Source: Oscillospiraceae bacterium (GTDB lineage: Bacteria > Bacillota > Clostridia > Oscillospirales > Oscillospiraceae). From it: a stretch of DNA of 55,490 nucleotides. Numbering within the stretch: position 1 is the first letter of the stretch; every line of letters starts with the position of its first letter. Below the pieces are notes generated by a model that had not been told where the DNA came from, did not search any database, and saw only the letters and a list, made by a program, of their open reading frames with translations. The DNA is taken from positions 1 to 55,490 of the forward strand of contig WRNV01000007.1 in the NCBI GenBank assembly GCA_009776445.1, read 5' to 3'. Both the position numbers and the translations under genes were made by a program. Below are positions 18,098 through 26,613 of this stretch, one piece after another.

Positions 18098-18910
18098 TTA
18101 TTTATTGTTAAGGGATATGGACAAAAGGTCTGCGCATATCATTCCTGATATGTGCCCAGTCCCGACGTTTAAATCCAGCATTTCCCTGGCGCTTACAAGA
18201 ACACGCTCGGCATGAGCGACGACCGCAAGTGGAAGCCCCTCTTTGTCGGGCGAGGGAGACTTCAATATCAGGGCTGCGCAACTGCGCGCCGCAGCTATGA
18301 AATCCGCAAACGCGCTTTTATCAAGCTTTTCCAAACGGAACATAAACTTTGTAAGCGGAGCGCTTCCATGCTTAATCGCCGAAAAAAAATCGTTTGCCAT
18401 ATCTAAAACAGTTGGATCGGGGGAATCCGGATCATATCTGGATACTAGGCTCACGCAACGCGAACGCACAGTTGGAAGCAACGCGGCTGGATTATCGGTT
18501 CTAAGTATGAATACAACATACGAAGGGGGCTCCTCAAGGACCTGTAAAAACGCGTTTTGCGCGCTAATATTCATTAAATCGGCGTTATTGATGATATATG
18601 CTTTCTTTTCAGCTTCATTTGGAACAATAATAACGTCTTTCTTCAATTCGCGCAACTGTTCGACAATGATCTCACGCTTATCAGGCAGTTTATCGACGAC
18701 AATGATGTCCGGATGGATGTGGCGCGAGGCCTTATCGCAATGATGACATTTTAAACATGGTTTCTCTAAACCGCGCCCGGCACACACAGCAGCATGCGCG
18801 ATAGTATCAGCCATACTGCCGGCGACGATATAAGCATGTGAGAGCCTGTTATAGTTTAAGCCAGAGTATACAGAAGTATCTGAGACACTCATTTGAGTTT
18901 TCACTTTCAT
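18098..18910 (-). CDS. holB: DNA polymerase III delta-prime subunit
   Basis: This clamp-loader subunit helps open the sliding clamp at the replication fork. The four-cysteine zinc module Cx8CxxCxxC is intact (Cys43, 52, 55, 58). SHAYIVAGS marks the degenerate, non-hydrolysing P-loop region, and NAFLQVLEEPP plus TVRSRC match the sensor regions of delta-prime. The protein is 270 aa, slightly short, with a reduced C-terminal collar domain. It shares an operon with ricT. A strong divergent promoter for the next plus-strand gene begins just upstream. Confidence 0.9.
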   Translation of the reverse strand: MKVKTQMSVSDTSVYSGLNYNRLSHAYIVAGSMADTIAHAAVCAGRGLEKPCLKCHHCDKASRHIHPDIIVVDKLPDKREIIVEQLRELKKDVIIVPNEAEKKAYIINNADLMNISAQNAFLQVLEEPPSYVVFILRTDNPAALLPTVRSRCVSLVSRYDPDSPDPTVLDMANDFFSAIKHGSAPLTKFMFRLEKLDKSAFADFIAAARSCAALILKSPSPDKEGLPLAVVAHAERVLVSAREMLDLNVGTGHISGMICADLLSISLNNK

Positions 18911-18967
18911 CTCTTAGTTAACACATTTTACAATCATAGATGTTTCCCGTCAATAGAAATCTGTATA

Positions 18968-18996
18968 TTGTAAATCAAATGAGAATTAGATATAAT
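18968..18996 (+). promoter_or_regulatory. Strong promoter for the beta-helix protein gene
   Basis: TTGTAA at 18968-18973 and a consensus TATAAT at 18991-18996 are separated by exactly 17 nt. The transcript would start near 19003, about 25 nt before the ATG at 19029. Confidence 0.7.
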
Positions 18997-19028
18997 GCAA
19001 CAGAAAAATAACTAGATGGAGATAGTTT

Positions 19029-20189
19029 ATGAATGATAGTATTAACGACGTATTACAAATACTGATAAACAAGGGTGTAATAATAGTTGATCCAAGACAA
19101 ACATATGTTTCTGAGGATGTAAAAACTGACAGAATTTATAAGGGTAGCACACTTTTTCCAGGGACGCGTTTGAGTGGGAGTAAAACCCTCATTGGGTCGT
19201 TTGCGAAAATTAGTACGGAAGGACCCGCTGTAATCAATGATTCTATAATAAGCGCCCATGCGGAAGTCGCAAGCGGATATATATCAGAAGCAACTTTGTT
19301 ACCAAAGGCGCGGGCAGGGGCGAATTCTTATTTCAGGCAAGGGACACTTCTTGAAGAAGAAGCGTCAACAGCGCATTCAGTTGGGTTGAAACAATCAATA
19401 CTAATGCATAGCGTTACTTTAGGATCTTTAATCAACTTTTGTGACATACTTATATCAGGTGGGAGTTCTCGTGTAAATCATACAGAAGTTGGAAGCGGCT
19501 TTATTCATTTCAACTTTACGCCTTGGGGCAGAAGTGGCGATAAAGCTACTCCATCACTTATAGGTAATGTAACAGACGGCGTGTTTCTTGACCAGGAACG
19601 TATATTCTTAGGAGGATTATCAGGAATAGTTGGTCCAATTTCAATAGATTTTGGAGCATTGACCGTTGCCGGACAAGTAATAAGGCAGCCTGTAGTTGGC
19701 TCGACCATATACTCGAAAGTTGGAGATGAAATCAATAGGAATTGGACGCCATCAGAATATAAATTATCAATCGAACATATGGAGAACGTCCGTGATAATA
19801 ATGCTGCGTTTATAACAGAATTATACGCGCTTTTGGAATGGTACTCAAAAGTCAGATTAAAAAGATGCGATATGCAAAAAGATACTGAGATGTCTCTTGT
19901 CACTATTGGCGCGATTGATACCATTCATACCTGTATTATTGAACGGGTTAATAAGTACAATGACTTTGCGAGAGAGTGGTCTCTATCTTGTATTAACAAA
20001 ACTTGTCTTGATGAAAATCGGGCAAACTCAGAGCTGCCACCAAGCAGTCAGATTAATTGGGAACCTGGCAAAAGTCATGCTCAATGGGTTATGGAACTCA
20101 CTGAGAACGAAAAGCATGAACTCCACAATTGGCTAAAAAACTATAGTGAAAACATAAAAAACAAAATACGTGAACAACTGTTGAGTTAG
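19029..20189 (+). CDS. Left-handed beta-helix protein, GlmU acyltransferase-like
   Basis: Residues about 35-230 show hexapeptide-like repeats of a left-handed beta-helix, resembling the acetyltransferase half of GlmU-type UDP-GlcNAc pyrophosphorylases. Recognisable stretches include KQSILMHSVTLGSLINFCD, EVGSGFIHFNFTPWG and LGGLSGIVGPISIDFG. No nucleotidyltransferase domain (GxGTRM) precedes it, so it is an isolated beta-helix with a C-terminal helical region (about 245-386). A role in sugar-nucleotide or surface polysaccharide metabolism is plausible but unproven. The gene appears more AT-rich and uses more A/T-ending codons than its neighbours, hinting at transfer. It has its own strong promoter. 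Confidence 0.7.
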   Translation: MNDSINDVLQILINKGVIIVDPRQTYVSEDVKTDRIYKGSTLFPGTRLSGSKTLIGSFAKISTEGPAVINDSIISAHAEVASGYISEATLLPKARAGANSYFRQGTLLEEEASTAHSVGLKQSILMHSVTLGSLINFCDILISGGSSRVNHTEVGSGFIHFNFTPWGRSGDKATPSLIGNVTDGVFLDQERIFLGGLSGIVGPISIDFGALTVAGQVIRQPVVGSTIYSKVGDEINRNWTPSEYKLSIEHMENVRDNNAAFITELYALLEWYSKVRLKRCDMQKDTEMSLVTIGAIDTIHTCIIERVNKYNDFAREWSLSCINKTCLDENRANSELPPSSQINWEPGKSHAQWVMELTENEKHELHNWLKNYSENIKNKIREQLLS

Positions 20190-20213
20190 CAGTATAGGAA
20201 GAATGCATGATGG

Positions 20214-20354
20214 TGCTGTTCAGTGGGCATCCAAAAACACAGGTTAATTACAGGCAACGCACTGGTACTGCGGTGAAAACTTGTACAATTGTCAAAACTT
20301 GTGTGCGGAGCCTGTAACCATTGCGAGTTTTTTGGATACCCATTGAACAGTTTC
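20214..20354 (+). mobile_element. MITE-like element, copy 3 (141 bp)
   Basis: The left end is CTGTTCAGTGGGCATCC and the right end GGATACCCATTGAACAG. An exact 10-bp direct repeat, TGCATGATGG, flanks it at 20204-20213 and 20355-20364. Including the loop, it is nearly identical to the reverse complement of copy 4, so these two look like the youngest copies. It lies between the beta-helix gene and the tRNA-Thr promoter. Confidence 0.9.
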
Positions 20355-20369
20355 TGCATGATGGGTATA

Positions 20370-20424
20370 TCAAAAAGATTATCGCTTTCTTGTTATGTCA
20401 AAAAGATTATCGCTTTCTTGTTAT
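20370..20424 (+). repeat. 28-bp tandem duplication upstream of tRNA-Thr
   Basis: A 27-bp identical sequence (TCAAAAAGATTATCGCTTTC plus TTGTTAT) occurs at 20370-20396 and again at 20398-20424. The second copy runs directly into the -35 box of the tRNA promoter. It looks like a recent local duplication. Confidence 0.85.
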
Positions 20425-20452
20425 TGACAAGAAGGCGGGGATATAGTACAAT
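20424..20452 (+). promoter_or_regulatory. Promoter for tRNA-Thr
   Basis: Consensus TTGACA at 20424-20429 and TACAAT at 20447-20452 are separated by 17 nt. The transcript would start near 20459, about 17 nt before the mature tRNA. Confidence 0.75.
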
Positions 20453-20475
20453 GCGTAAGCGTTTCGGAGGTATGT

Positions 20476-20551
20476 GCTTCCGTAGCTCAGTTGGTAGAGC
20501 AGCGCATTCGTAATGCGCAGGTCGTCGGTTCGAGTCCGACCGGGAGCTCCA
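20476..20551 (+). tRNA. tRNA-Thr (anticodon CGT)
   Basis: A complete 76-nt cloverleaf. The acceptor stem GCTTCCG pairs with CGGGAGC (one G-U pair), and the D arm contains AGTTGGTA. The anticodon stem GCGCA/TGCGC encloses the loop TTCGTAA with anticodon CGT, and the T arm contains GGTTCGAGTCC. CCA is encoded at the 3' end. Confidence 0.95.
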
Positions 20552-20627
20552 AAATACAACAGTACACGAGCGCGTTAAGAACCAGCGGCTTTTAGCGCGC
20601 TCTGTATAGGAAAGCGGAGTGATTCAT

Positions 20628-22388
20628 ATGATAGACAGCTTCCTTGAGCGGGCAAAGAGGGGCGAGAGCGTTTTTATATGTGACGTCAGAGATGCCTTCG
20701 GTTCACTGGGCGCAGCTGTAGAATGTGTTGTAGAGCTTGCGGCAGGCCCGCCCAGGCGCTACATTATCCCTGTCCCACGCCCTGAAAATGCGGAAGAATC
20801 GGAGTTTGTAAAAGAGTTTTTCTACGCGAACATTTACAATCTGATTTCGGCGCTGGGCGGAAAACGAATTAAAATAAACATTAAGCCCGGCGATGACCAT
20901 ATTGAGAAACTATGCGCCGATTTGGACGATGTTTTTCAGACATCCGTCCAACGTGGGAACCGCACAGGATACGGTAAATGCCTGAACGTTACGGATCGGG
21001 TCAATGCGGCGATGGGCTGTCAGGATTTCTGTTTTGAAATCGCGCACACAAAACGCAACGTAGTCCTTGACAACCACGATACCCCCGCATCCGACGCGCT
21101 TCCTGCTTTTCGGGCTGCCACTTCCGCAGCCAGAAATGCCACGCTTTGCGGTTTGGACATTGGCGGCACTGACATCAAGGTCGTAGGGACATTGGCGGGA
21201 CGTATTAAAGCGCTGAAAGAATATGACTGGCGGCCATCGGATATGACTTCTATTGATGAGCTTATTTCACCGATTATGCTAATAACGCGCGTCATACGTG
21301 CAGCGCTGACACTACCGGATACAGGTCGCGGGAATGAACTGCGCGCGACGATGCTTGACAAAGACGCTACAGACGAAGAAATGAGCCGCGCTGTTGATGC
21401 CGCCGAATACGAATTCGGAGATTTAATACTGCTCGACGGCATAGGAGTTAATTTCCCCGATGTAGTGATACGTAACAAGATCGTTGGAGGCGAAACGCCA
21501 AAAACACAGGGTATCCGCAGATGTTCACCAGACTATGAGTCCGAATTCAGGCGGATTGCGGGATTGGATGAGATGCTGCTATCCCATTGCAAACCCGGTG
21601 GGGTGGTGAAAATTGCGAATGACGGTTCCCTTGCGGCGTATACGGCAGCGGTGGAACTAGCGCATTCAGCGCGCGCCGACGAGGTAGCGAACGGCGTATT
21701 CGCGCACACGCTTGGCACCGACTTGGGATCCGGATGGATCAACGAGAATGGGGAGATACCTCAGATCCCATTGGAGTTGTATAACTGCGCTATTGATCTT
21801 GGAAATTACCCTGCTAGGGAGTTTGACGCCCTTGATGTACGAAGCATACGAAATTTCAACACCGGTATAGCCGGAACCCCACAAAAAAGCGCGGGCCAGA
21901 GTGGCGCTTACCGTATGGCCCTTGAATTTTTTAAGCAAGACGCCCCTGAACTCTTCAATGAATTGATTGACAAGGGATTTATTGAAAGAAATGAAACCGG
22001 TCTGTATGTAACGTTAACGCCGCAGGATATGCGAAAACCGCTCCTAGAGCATATTATGGAGTTAGCCGATAATGGCCAACCACAGGCTGAGCAAGTGTTC
22101 CGCGAAATAGGCAAGTACCTGGCGGCAATTTGGCGGGAGACGGAATTTATTTTAAGCCCTGGTGTAAAGAGGCGTGTGCTCTTTGGACGTTTCGTCAAGC
22201 GTCAAAACTGCTTCAAACTCATGCAAGAAGGAGCGATTGGCATGTTTGGCGTCACACTCGACGCAGGCGATGATAGTCTTGCTTATACTCCGCTGATGCT
22301 TGACCTCAAAGCCGACCCCGTTTATACGGTGGCCCAGTTCGGGCAAGCGATAGGCGCTGCATACTTCGCGGCAGCAGAATTGAGCTAA
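20628..22388 (+). CDS. ROK-like sugar kinase family protein
   Basis: The central and C-terminal parts (from about residue 180) resemble ROK/hexokinase-type ATPases. The phosphate-1 motif GLDIGGTDIKVVG is clear, followed by the acidic core LLDGIGVNFPDVV, AHTLGTDLGSGWI and a late GQAIGAAYFA. The first 180 residues form a separate domain I do not recognise, and 586 aa is about twice a normal ROK protein. manA follows about 100 bp downstream, which suggests a hexose or mannose substrate, but this is inference. ATG 20628 is chosen because GGAG at 20616-20619 is well placed; GTG 20619 is the longer alternative. Confidence 0.7.
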   Translation: MIDSFLERAKRGESVFICDVRDAFGSLGAAVECVVELAAGPPRRYIIPVPRPENAEESEFVKEFFYANIYNLISALGGKRIKINIKPGDDHIEKLCADLDDVFQTSVQRGNRTGYGKCLNVTDRVNAAMGCQDFCFEIAHTKRNVVLDNHDTPASDALPAFRAATSAARNATLCGLDIGGTDIKVVGTLAGRIKALKEYDWRPSDMTSIDELISPIMLITRVIRAALTLPDTGRGNELRATMLDKDATDEEMSRAVDAAEYEFGDLILLDGIGVNFPDVVIRNKIVGGETPKTQGIRRCSPDYESEFRRIAGLDEMLLSHCKPGGVVKIANDGSLAAYTAAVELAHSARADEVANGVFAHTLGTDLGSGWINENGEIPQIPLELYNCAIDLGNYPAREFDALDVRSIRNFNTGIAGTPQKSAGQSGAYRMALEFFKQDAPELFNELIDKGFIERNETGLYVTLTPQDMRKPLLEHIMELADNGQPQAEQVFREIGKYLAAIWRETEFILSPGVKRRVLFGRFVKRQNCFKLMQEGAIGMFGVTLDAGDDSLAYTPLMLDLKADPVYTVAQFGQAIGAAYFAAAELS

Positions 22389-22445
22389 ACAGAAAAGAAA
22401 AACAGAAATAACAGAAAAACAGAAATAACAGAAAAACAAAAAGCA
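22388..22445. repeat. ACAGAAA-rich tandem repeats
   Basis: The spacer before manA consists of tandem AACAGAAATAACAGAAA-like units, about 17 bp each with roughly two and a half copies. No structure or open frame is seen. Confidence 0.6.
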
Positions 22446-22484
22446 CAGTAGCTACTCAACTACAGCAAGTGGAGATGATCATAT

Positions 22485-23417
22485 ATGTATTATCCAATTA
22501 TGTTTAAGCCAATTTACAAGCATAGGATATGGGGCGGCGAAAGCCTCAAGGAGCTATTTGGTCGCGAGCTTCCGTTCAAGAAAGTTGGAGAGAGTTGGGA
22601 TATCTCGTGTAGACCTGACGAGATGGGAATTGTAAAAAACGGGGAATTACGCGGCACTGCTTTTGAGCAGCTTACCGCTGCGGATCCAGAGGGGTATCTG
22701 GGAAAAGCCCTGTGCGCGGAAAAAGAATTCCCGCTTCTGATCAAACTGATAGACGCCAACGACGACTTGTCGGTACAAGTACACCCTCCGGGAGTTAAAA
22801 GCGAAGTTTGGTATATTATAAAAGCCCAGGATGGCGCGCGGCTAAACGCGGGTCTTGTTCCGGGAACAACTAAGGAAGATTTCGCCGCCGCGATGGGTTC
22901 CCGCGAGATCGAGAAATATTTGAATTTTATACCTGTCAAGCCAGGAGACGTGATGGACATCCCAGCCGGTACCGTACATGCTATTGGCGCAGGGCTGGTA
23001 ATTGCGGAAATCCAGCAAAACTCCGACACCACATACAGGGTATACGACTATGGGCGTGTCGATGATTCAGGTAAACCCAGGCAACTGCATATCGACGAAG
23101 CGCTCGCCTCGATTAATTTTAGCGCGAGTTGCGGTTTGCAGCAGGGGCAGGAGACGGTTGTGCCAGGCGGCAAAACAGTATTATACTGTATGACGAAACA
23201 CTATGCGTTATATGAATATTTTGTAGAAACGTATATCCGCGAAAATTCTGATCCGGATAAGTTTTTCGTATTCACATGCGTGGATGGAAGTTGCGAAATT
23301 CGTGCGGATGGACACAATGTGGTTGTTGCGGCGGGTGATTCCGTATTTATACCGGCGGCGCTCGGAGAATACGAGATATTTGGCACGTGCAGGTTGCTCA
23401 AAAGCTTCGTCCCCTGA
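22485..23417 (+). CDS. manA: Mannose-6-phosphate isomerase, class I
   Basis: The zinc enzyme interconverts fructose-6-phosphate and mannose-6-phosphate in the cytoplasm. The cupin core has the metal ligands in SVQVHP (about residues 98-103) and EVWYII (about 108-113), and the DIPAGTVHAIG motif near 160. The usual loop between SVQVHP and the metal-binding Glu is short here. QNSDTTYRVYDYGR is the typical C-terminal signature. The length of 310 aa matches Firmicutes ManA. It follows the ROK-like kinase, so the two may form a hexose utilisation or surface-sugar pathway. Confidence 0.95.
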   Translation: MYYPIMFKPIYKHRIWGGESLKELFGRELPFKKVGESWDISCRPDEMGIVKNGELRGTAFEQLTAADPEGYLGKALCAEKEFPLLIKLIDANDDLSVQVHPPGVKSEVWYIIKAQDGARLNAGLVPGTTKEDFAAAMGSREIEKYLNFIPVKPGDVMDIPAGTVHAIGAGLVIAEIQQNSDTTYRVYDYGRVDDSGKPRQLHIDEALASINFSASCGLQQGQETVVPGGKTVLYCMTKHYALYEYFVETYIRENSDPDKFFVFTCVDGSCEIRADGHNVVVAAGDSVFIPAALGEYEIFGTCRLLKSFVP

Positions 23418-23527
23418 GACACGGATATATATATATATACTAGTGAGCAAGAAATAGCAATTTTTGTTCAACGCGAGTATAGCAGAGTTTTTGATATAGC
23501 GAACAGTAACAAGTAAAGTAACAAAGT

Positions 23528-23553
23528 ACAGGGCAACCAGTTGGTTGCCCTGT
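23528..23553 (-). terminator. Hairpin downstream of rpsI
   Basis: ACAGGGCAACC (23528-23538) pairs perfectly with GGTTGCCCTGT (23543-23553) around a 4-nt loop. On the minus strand it is followed by a moderately T-rich tract, consistent with a terminator for the rplM-rpsI operon. It lies between convergent genes and may work both ways. Confidence 0.7.
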
Positions 23554-23639
23554 GTTGTTCGGTCACTAACCTGATGATGCGCCGGAAACCATTCGCGTAT
23601 GCCCGTCCCATCAGTAGCGCAGCAGCGGAAAGTAGGCGT

Positions 23640-24044
23640 CTATCTCTTTGAGAACTGTGGCGCCCTGCGCGCGGCTTTGAGTCCATACTTTTTGCGTTCC
23701 TTCATCCTCGGGTCGCGAGTAAGAAAGCCGGCGTCTTTGAGCGGCTGTCTGTATGTCTCATCAAGCAGCAGCAGCGCGCGCGCGACGCCATGACGGATCG
23801 CGCCCGCCTGACCTGTGACGCCGCCGCCCTTAACTGTGGTGTCAATATCAACTTTACTAGTAGTTCCAGTAGTGTTCAGCGGTTGACGGACGATATATTT
23901 TAGCGTCTCAAGGCCAAAATAGTCATCTATGTCACGACCGTTAATAACAATCGAACCGTTTCCGCCCGGAATCAGATGAACCCGCGCGACAGAGGATTTT
24001 CTTCTGCCTGTCCCGTATAAATAAGGCTTTTTACTTGTATACAT
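23640..24044 (-). CDS. rpsI: 30S ribosomal protein S9
   Basis: S9 (uS9) is a small-subunit protein whose C-terminal tail reaches the P-site tRNA. The sequence shows [13 protein letters not shown] at the start, [14 protein letters not shown] in the middle and the canonical end RRAPQFSKR. The length is 134 aa including a short N-terminal extension. It lies 12 bp after rplM, the usual L13-S9 operon. Confidence 0.98.
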   Translation of the reverse strand: MYTSKKPYLYGTGRRKSSVARVHLIPGGNGSIVINGRDIDDYFGLETLKYIVRQPLNTTGTTSKVDIDTTVKGGGVTGQAGAIRHGVARALLLLDETYRQPLKDAGFLTRDPRMKERKKYGLKAARRAPQFSKR

Positions 24045-24056
24045 AACACATTCCCC

Positions 24057-24488
24057 CTACTGTTGAGTCCAGGCTACAGGTTTCTGAGCCTCATGCTTAT
24101 GTTCCGCGCCTTCAAAAACCCGTAAGCGCTTCAACGCGAACCTATCAATGGTGTTTTTCGCCATCATCCCCCGTACCGCATGCGTCATGGCAAAATTCGG
24201 CCGGGTTTGCATTAAACGTTTGTAGCTGATCTCTTTCAGACCGCCCACCCATCCACTGTGGCGCCGATAATATTTCTGCTCAAGTTTGTTACCTGTCAAA
24301 ATCGCCTGGGCTGCGTTGATAACAATAACAAAGTCGCCGCAATCGACATTGGGCGTGTATATCGGTTTGTGTTTACCACGCAATATATCCGCTGCTTTTG
24401 TCGCGGTACGGCCAAGAGGTTTTCCCGCCGCGTCCAGGATGAACCATTTTCTGGAAATGGTATCCTTCCTTGCCAGTGTAGTCGACAT
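24057..24488 (-). CDS. rplM: 50S ribosomal protein L13
   Basis: L13 (uL13) is an early-assembling large-subunit protein. Diagnostic stretches are KWFILDAAGKPLGR, HKPIYTPNVDCGDFVIVINA and LEQKYYRRHSGW. The length is 143 aa. An AAGGAAGG ribosome binding site sits before the ATG. It is the first gene of the L13-S9 operon, transcribed away from the TtcA-like gene. Confidence 0.98.
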   Translation of the reverse strand: MSTTLARKDTISRKWFILDAAGKPLGRTATKAADILRGKHKPIYTPNVDCGDFVIVINAAQAILTGNKLEQKYYRRHSGWVGGLKEISYKRLMQTRPNFAMTHAVRGMMAKNTIDRFALKRLRVFEGAEHKHEAQKPVAWTQQ

Positions 24489-24538
24489 TATTCTAATCCT
24501 TCCTTATATCATATTGTTACCACTGTTGTTGGTTTTCT

Positions 24539-24567
24539 TTGACAAAACCTTAAAATCCTGGTAAAAT
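24539..24567 (+). promoter_or_regulatory. Promoter for the TtcA-like gene
   Basis: TTGACA at 24539-24544 and TAAAAT at 24562-24567 are separated by 17 nt. The transcript would start near 24574, leaving a leader of at least about 130 nt if translation begins at 24707. Confidence 0.65.
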
Positions 24568-24706
24568 AAACGCCAAATATATATACCATAAGCGAAAACC
24601 GGTGTCAAGACTTGTTTATGAAAAAAATGAATTAATTCCATGGTTCTCCCAAATACGCCGAAATACTCCTGAATACTCCCGTATTCTCGGTTTCAATATT
24701 CTTTTT

Positions 24707-25546
24707 ATGGCGGACAGACAGATGAAAAATGATCACGTTTCCCGGAACTCAAACACTGTGGGAAACGAAAAAGCAGCACTGGGCGGATCCATTCCAAATG
24801 CCGGCGCGATGAATAAATTCACAGGGCTTATCCGCCGATGCGTGGATGATTATAAGATGATATCGGTTGGCGAGACGGTCGCGGTCGGCGTATCGGGAGG
24901 AAAAGACTCTATTGCGCTTTTGAGCGCCCTGGCGAATTTGCGGCAATACTATCCAAAACAGTTTGATCTTCATGCCGTTACGCTGGATATGGGATATGAA
25001 GAGACAGATTTCCGGCTTATCGCGAGTCTCTGTGATAAGTTGGATGTGCCATATACAATCCGTCGCGTGGATATAGCGCGTGTCGTCTTTGAAGAGCGGC
25101 ATGAAAAGAATCCGTGTTCACTGTGCGCAAAAATGCGACGCGGCGCGCTCCATGATATGATCAAGGCTCTTGGTATAAAAAAGATAGCGCTGGCGCACCA
25201 TTTCGACGACGCGATAGAAACATTTCTGCTATCGCTTATCTATGAGGGGCGCATAAGTAGCTTTCAACCGGTCACATATATGGACAGAGCCGACGTGACG
25301 CAGATAAGGCCAATGATGTACGTCGGCGAAGGTACGATAGTTAATCTTGTTGAAAAATACGGTCTGCCGGTAGTCGATAATCCGTGTAGAATGAACGGAT
25401 TTAGCAAGCGCGAGGAAATAAAGACGCTTATAAAAACGCTCAGCGTCAGCTATCCAGATTTTAGGAACAAGGTTTTTGGCGCGATGCAACGCCTACCGAT
25501 CGAAGGTTGGAAACCGGAAGTGTACGCGAGGCGTCCTCCGCCATAA
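24707..25546 (+). CDS. TtcA-like tRNA 2-thiolation ATPase (PP-loop)
   Basis: An N-type ATP pyrophosphatase of the TtcA/TtuA group, which activates a tRNA base for sulfur insertion. The PP-loop SGGKDS is intact. NPCSLCAKMRRG gives the CxxC pair, and a third cysteine lies in VDNPCRMNG, matching the three-Cys Fe-S site of TtcA-like enzymes. LAHHFDDAIETFLLSL is a further signature. The start is uncertain: the open frame extends to GTG 24602, ATGs lie at 24707 and 24722, and family alignment would favour ATG 24809; none has a good ribosome binding site. Which tRNA position is modified cannot be told from sequence. Confidence 0.88.
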   Translation: MADRQMKNDHVSRNSNTVGNEKAALGGSIPNAGAMNKFTGLIRRCVDDYKMISVGETVAVGVSGGKDSIALLSALANLRQYYPKQFDLHAVTLDMGYEETDFRLIASLCDKLDVPYTIRRVDIARVVFEERHEKNPCSLCAKMRRGALHDMIKALGIKKIALAHHFDDAIETFLLSLIYEGRISSFQPVTYMDRADVTQIRPMMYVGEGTIVNLVEKYGLPVVDNPCRMNGFSKREEIKTLIKTLSVSYPDFRNKVFGAMQRLPIEGWKPEVYARRPPP

Positions 25547-25571
25547 ACTTACGAAAAACTTAAGAAAAACA

Positions 25572-25595
25572 TAACTGTTCAGAGGGCATCCAAAA
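25572..25595 (+). mobile_element. Remnant of the MITE-like element (left end only)
   Basis: TAACTGTTCAGAGGGCATCC followed by AAAA matches the left end of the five full copies. The sequence then diverges completely and no right end is found nearby, so this is a solo end left by deletion. Confidence 0.7.
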
Positions 25596-25682
25596 GGCAA
25601 GAATTTTGAGTATTCTGACTTCTGACTCCTGACATATAACGTTACACACATCTTTAGGTTGCGGATGCGGCTCGCCGTATGC

Positions 25683-25688
25683 TATACT
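25683..25688 (+). promoter_or_regulatory. Extended -10 promoter of the asp23-nusB-xse-OLE operon
   Basis: TGCTATACT provides an extended -10 (TATACT at 25683-25688) about 50 bp before the asp23 ribosome binding site. A weak -35, TTGCGG, lies at 25659-25664 with an 18-nt spacer. It is the only good candidate upstream of the long operon. Confidence 0.5.
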
Positions 25689-25741
25689 GCGTATACTTGA
25701 TTAATCGCGATTTTTGAATTATATTGTCAGGGGGGCTTAAA

Positions 25742-26116
25742 ATGGCGGAAAGCAAAGAGTATATCAGAATTAATGATGAAAAGGGTAGTATAAACATATC
25801 AGTGGAAGTTGTAGCTGTCATCGCGGCTGCCGCCACTATCGAGGTGGAAGGCGTACACAGCCTGTTTTTCTCTTATGGCAAAGAACCAACAAATATGCTC
25901 AGCAAAAAAGCATTATCGAAAGGCGTAAAACTGACTATCGAAGGGGATGATATAACAGCCGATGTGTATATTGTCGCTTCGATAGGTTACCCGGTTAATG
26001 AAATTGGCGTTGATGTCCAAAAAGCTGTCATATCCGCTGTCGAATCGACGTTGGGAGTAAAAGTCAGCACGGTTAACGTCAATATTTGCGGCGTGTCGTT
26101 AAAAAAGACCAAATAA
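25742..26116 (+). CDS. Asp23/Gls24 family envelope stress protein
   Basis: A small cytoplasmic protein of the Asp23/Gls24 (alkaline shock) family, members of which associate with the membrane via AmaP-type anchors and respond to envelope stress. The family pattern is clear: INISVEVVAVIAAAATIEVEGV, then ITADVYIVASIGYPV and VQKAVISAVESTLG. ATG 25742 is set by a strong AGGGGGG site at 25729-25735. In Clostridia an Asp23 gene commonly precedes nusB, as here with a 5-bp gap. Confidence 0.92.
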   Translation: MAESKEYIRINDEKGSINISVEVVAVIAAAATIEVEGVHSLFFSYGKEPTNMLSKKALSKGVKLTIEGDDITADVYIVASIGYPVNEIGVDVQKAVISAVESTLGVKVSTVNVNICGVSLKKTK

Positions 26117-26121
26117 AGTAT

Positions 26122-26610
26122 ATGACAAGGACTATAGCTAGAGAAATAGCGGTCAGGCTGTGCTTCTGCGTTTCAGAGAACCCAACGGATCCGAGTGAGA
26201 TGCTGTTTAATGTTTTTAAGGAGGAGTATTACTCCACGTTGAAAACAGAAGACAAACTGTATACGGAAAGCCCTGACGAAAAACAGCTTGAATACATTAC
26301 GCGTCTGGTTACTGGTGTTTTTGAGCATTCGGCGGAACTTGACGGATACATCGATAAATATGCCGTTGGCTGGAGATTTGGTAGAATATCCAGGACGGCG
26401 GTGGCTATTTTAAAAACGGCGATGTATGAAGTGTTGTATATGCCGGATATTCCTGACAGAGCCGCGATAAACGAGGCGGTTAAGCTGGCTAAACGTTATG
26501 AGCCACCTGAAACGGTATTATTTATAAACGGCTTGCTGGGCGGTTTTGCCCGCGCGGAAGACAAAGGAAATAAGCCGGCGACTAAGCCAGCAAATGCGGA
26601 AACGGTATGA
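26122..26610 (+). CDS. nusB: Transcription antitermination factor NusB
   Basis: NusB binds boxA RNA with S10 and supports processive rRNA transcription. The all-helical protein shows ARE.AV near the start and the conserved RISRTAVAILKTAMYEVLY and IPDRAAINEAVKLAKRY segments, ending with FINGLLGG. ATG 26122 is preferred over TTG 26086, which would overlap asp23 and add non-family residues. The length is 162 aa. It sits in the usual nusB-xseA-xseB order. Confidence 0.94.
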   Translation: MTRTIAREIAVRLCFCVSENPTDPSEMLFNVFKEEYYSTLKTEDKLYTESPDEKQLEYITRLVTGVFEHSAELDGYIDKYAVGWRFGRISRTAVAILKTAMYEVLYMPDIPDRAAINEAVKLAKRYEPPETVLFINGLLGGFARAEDKGNKPATKPANAETV

Positions 26611-26613
26611 TAA

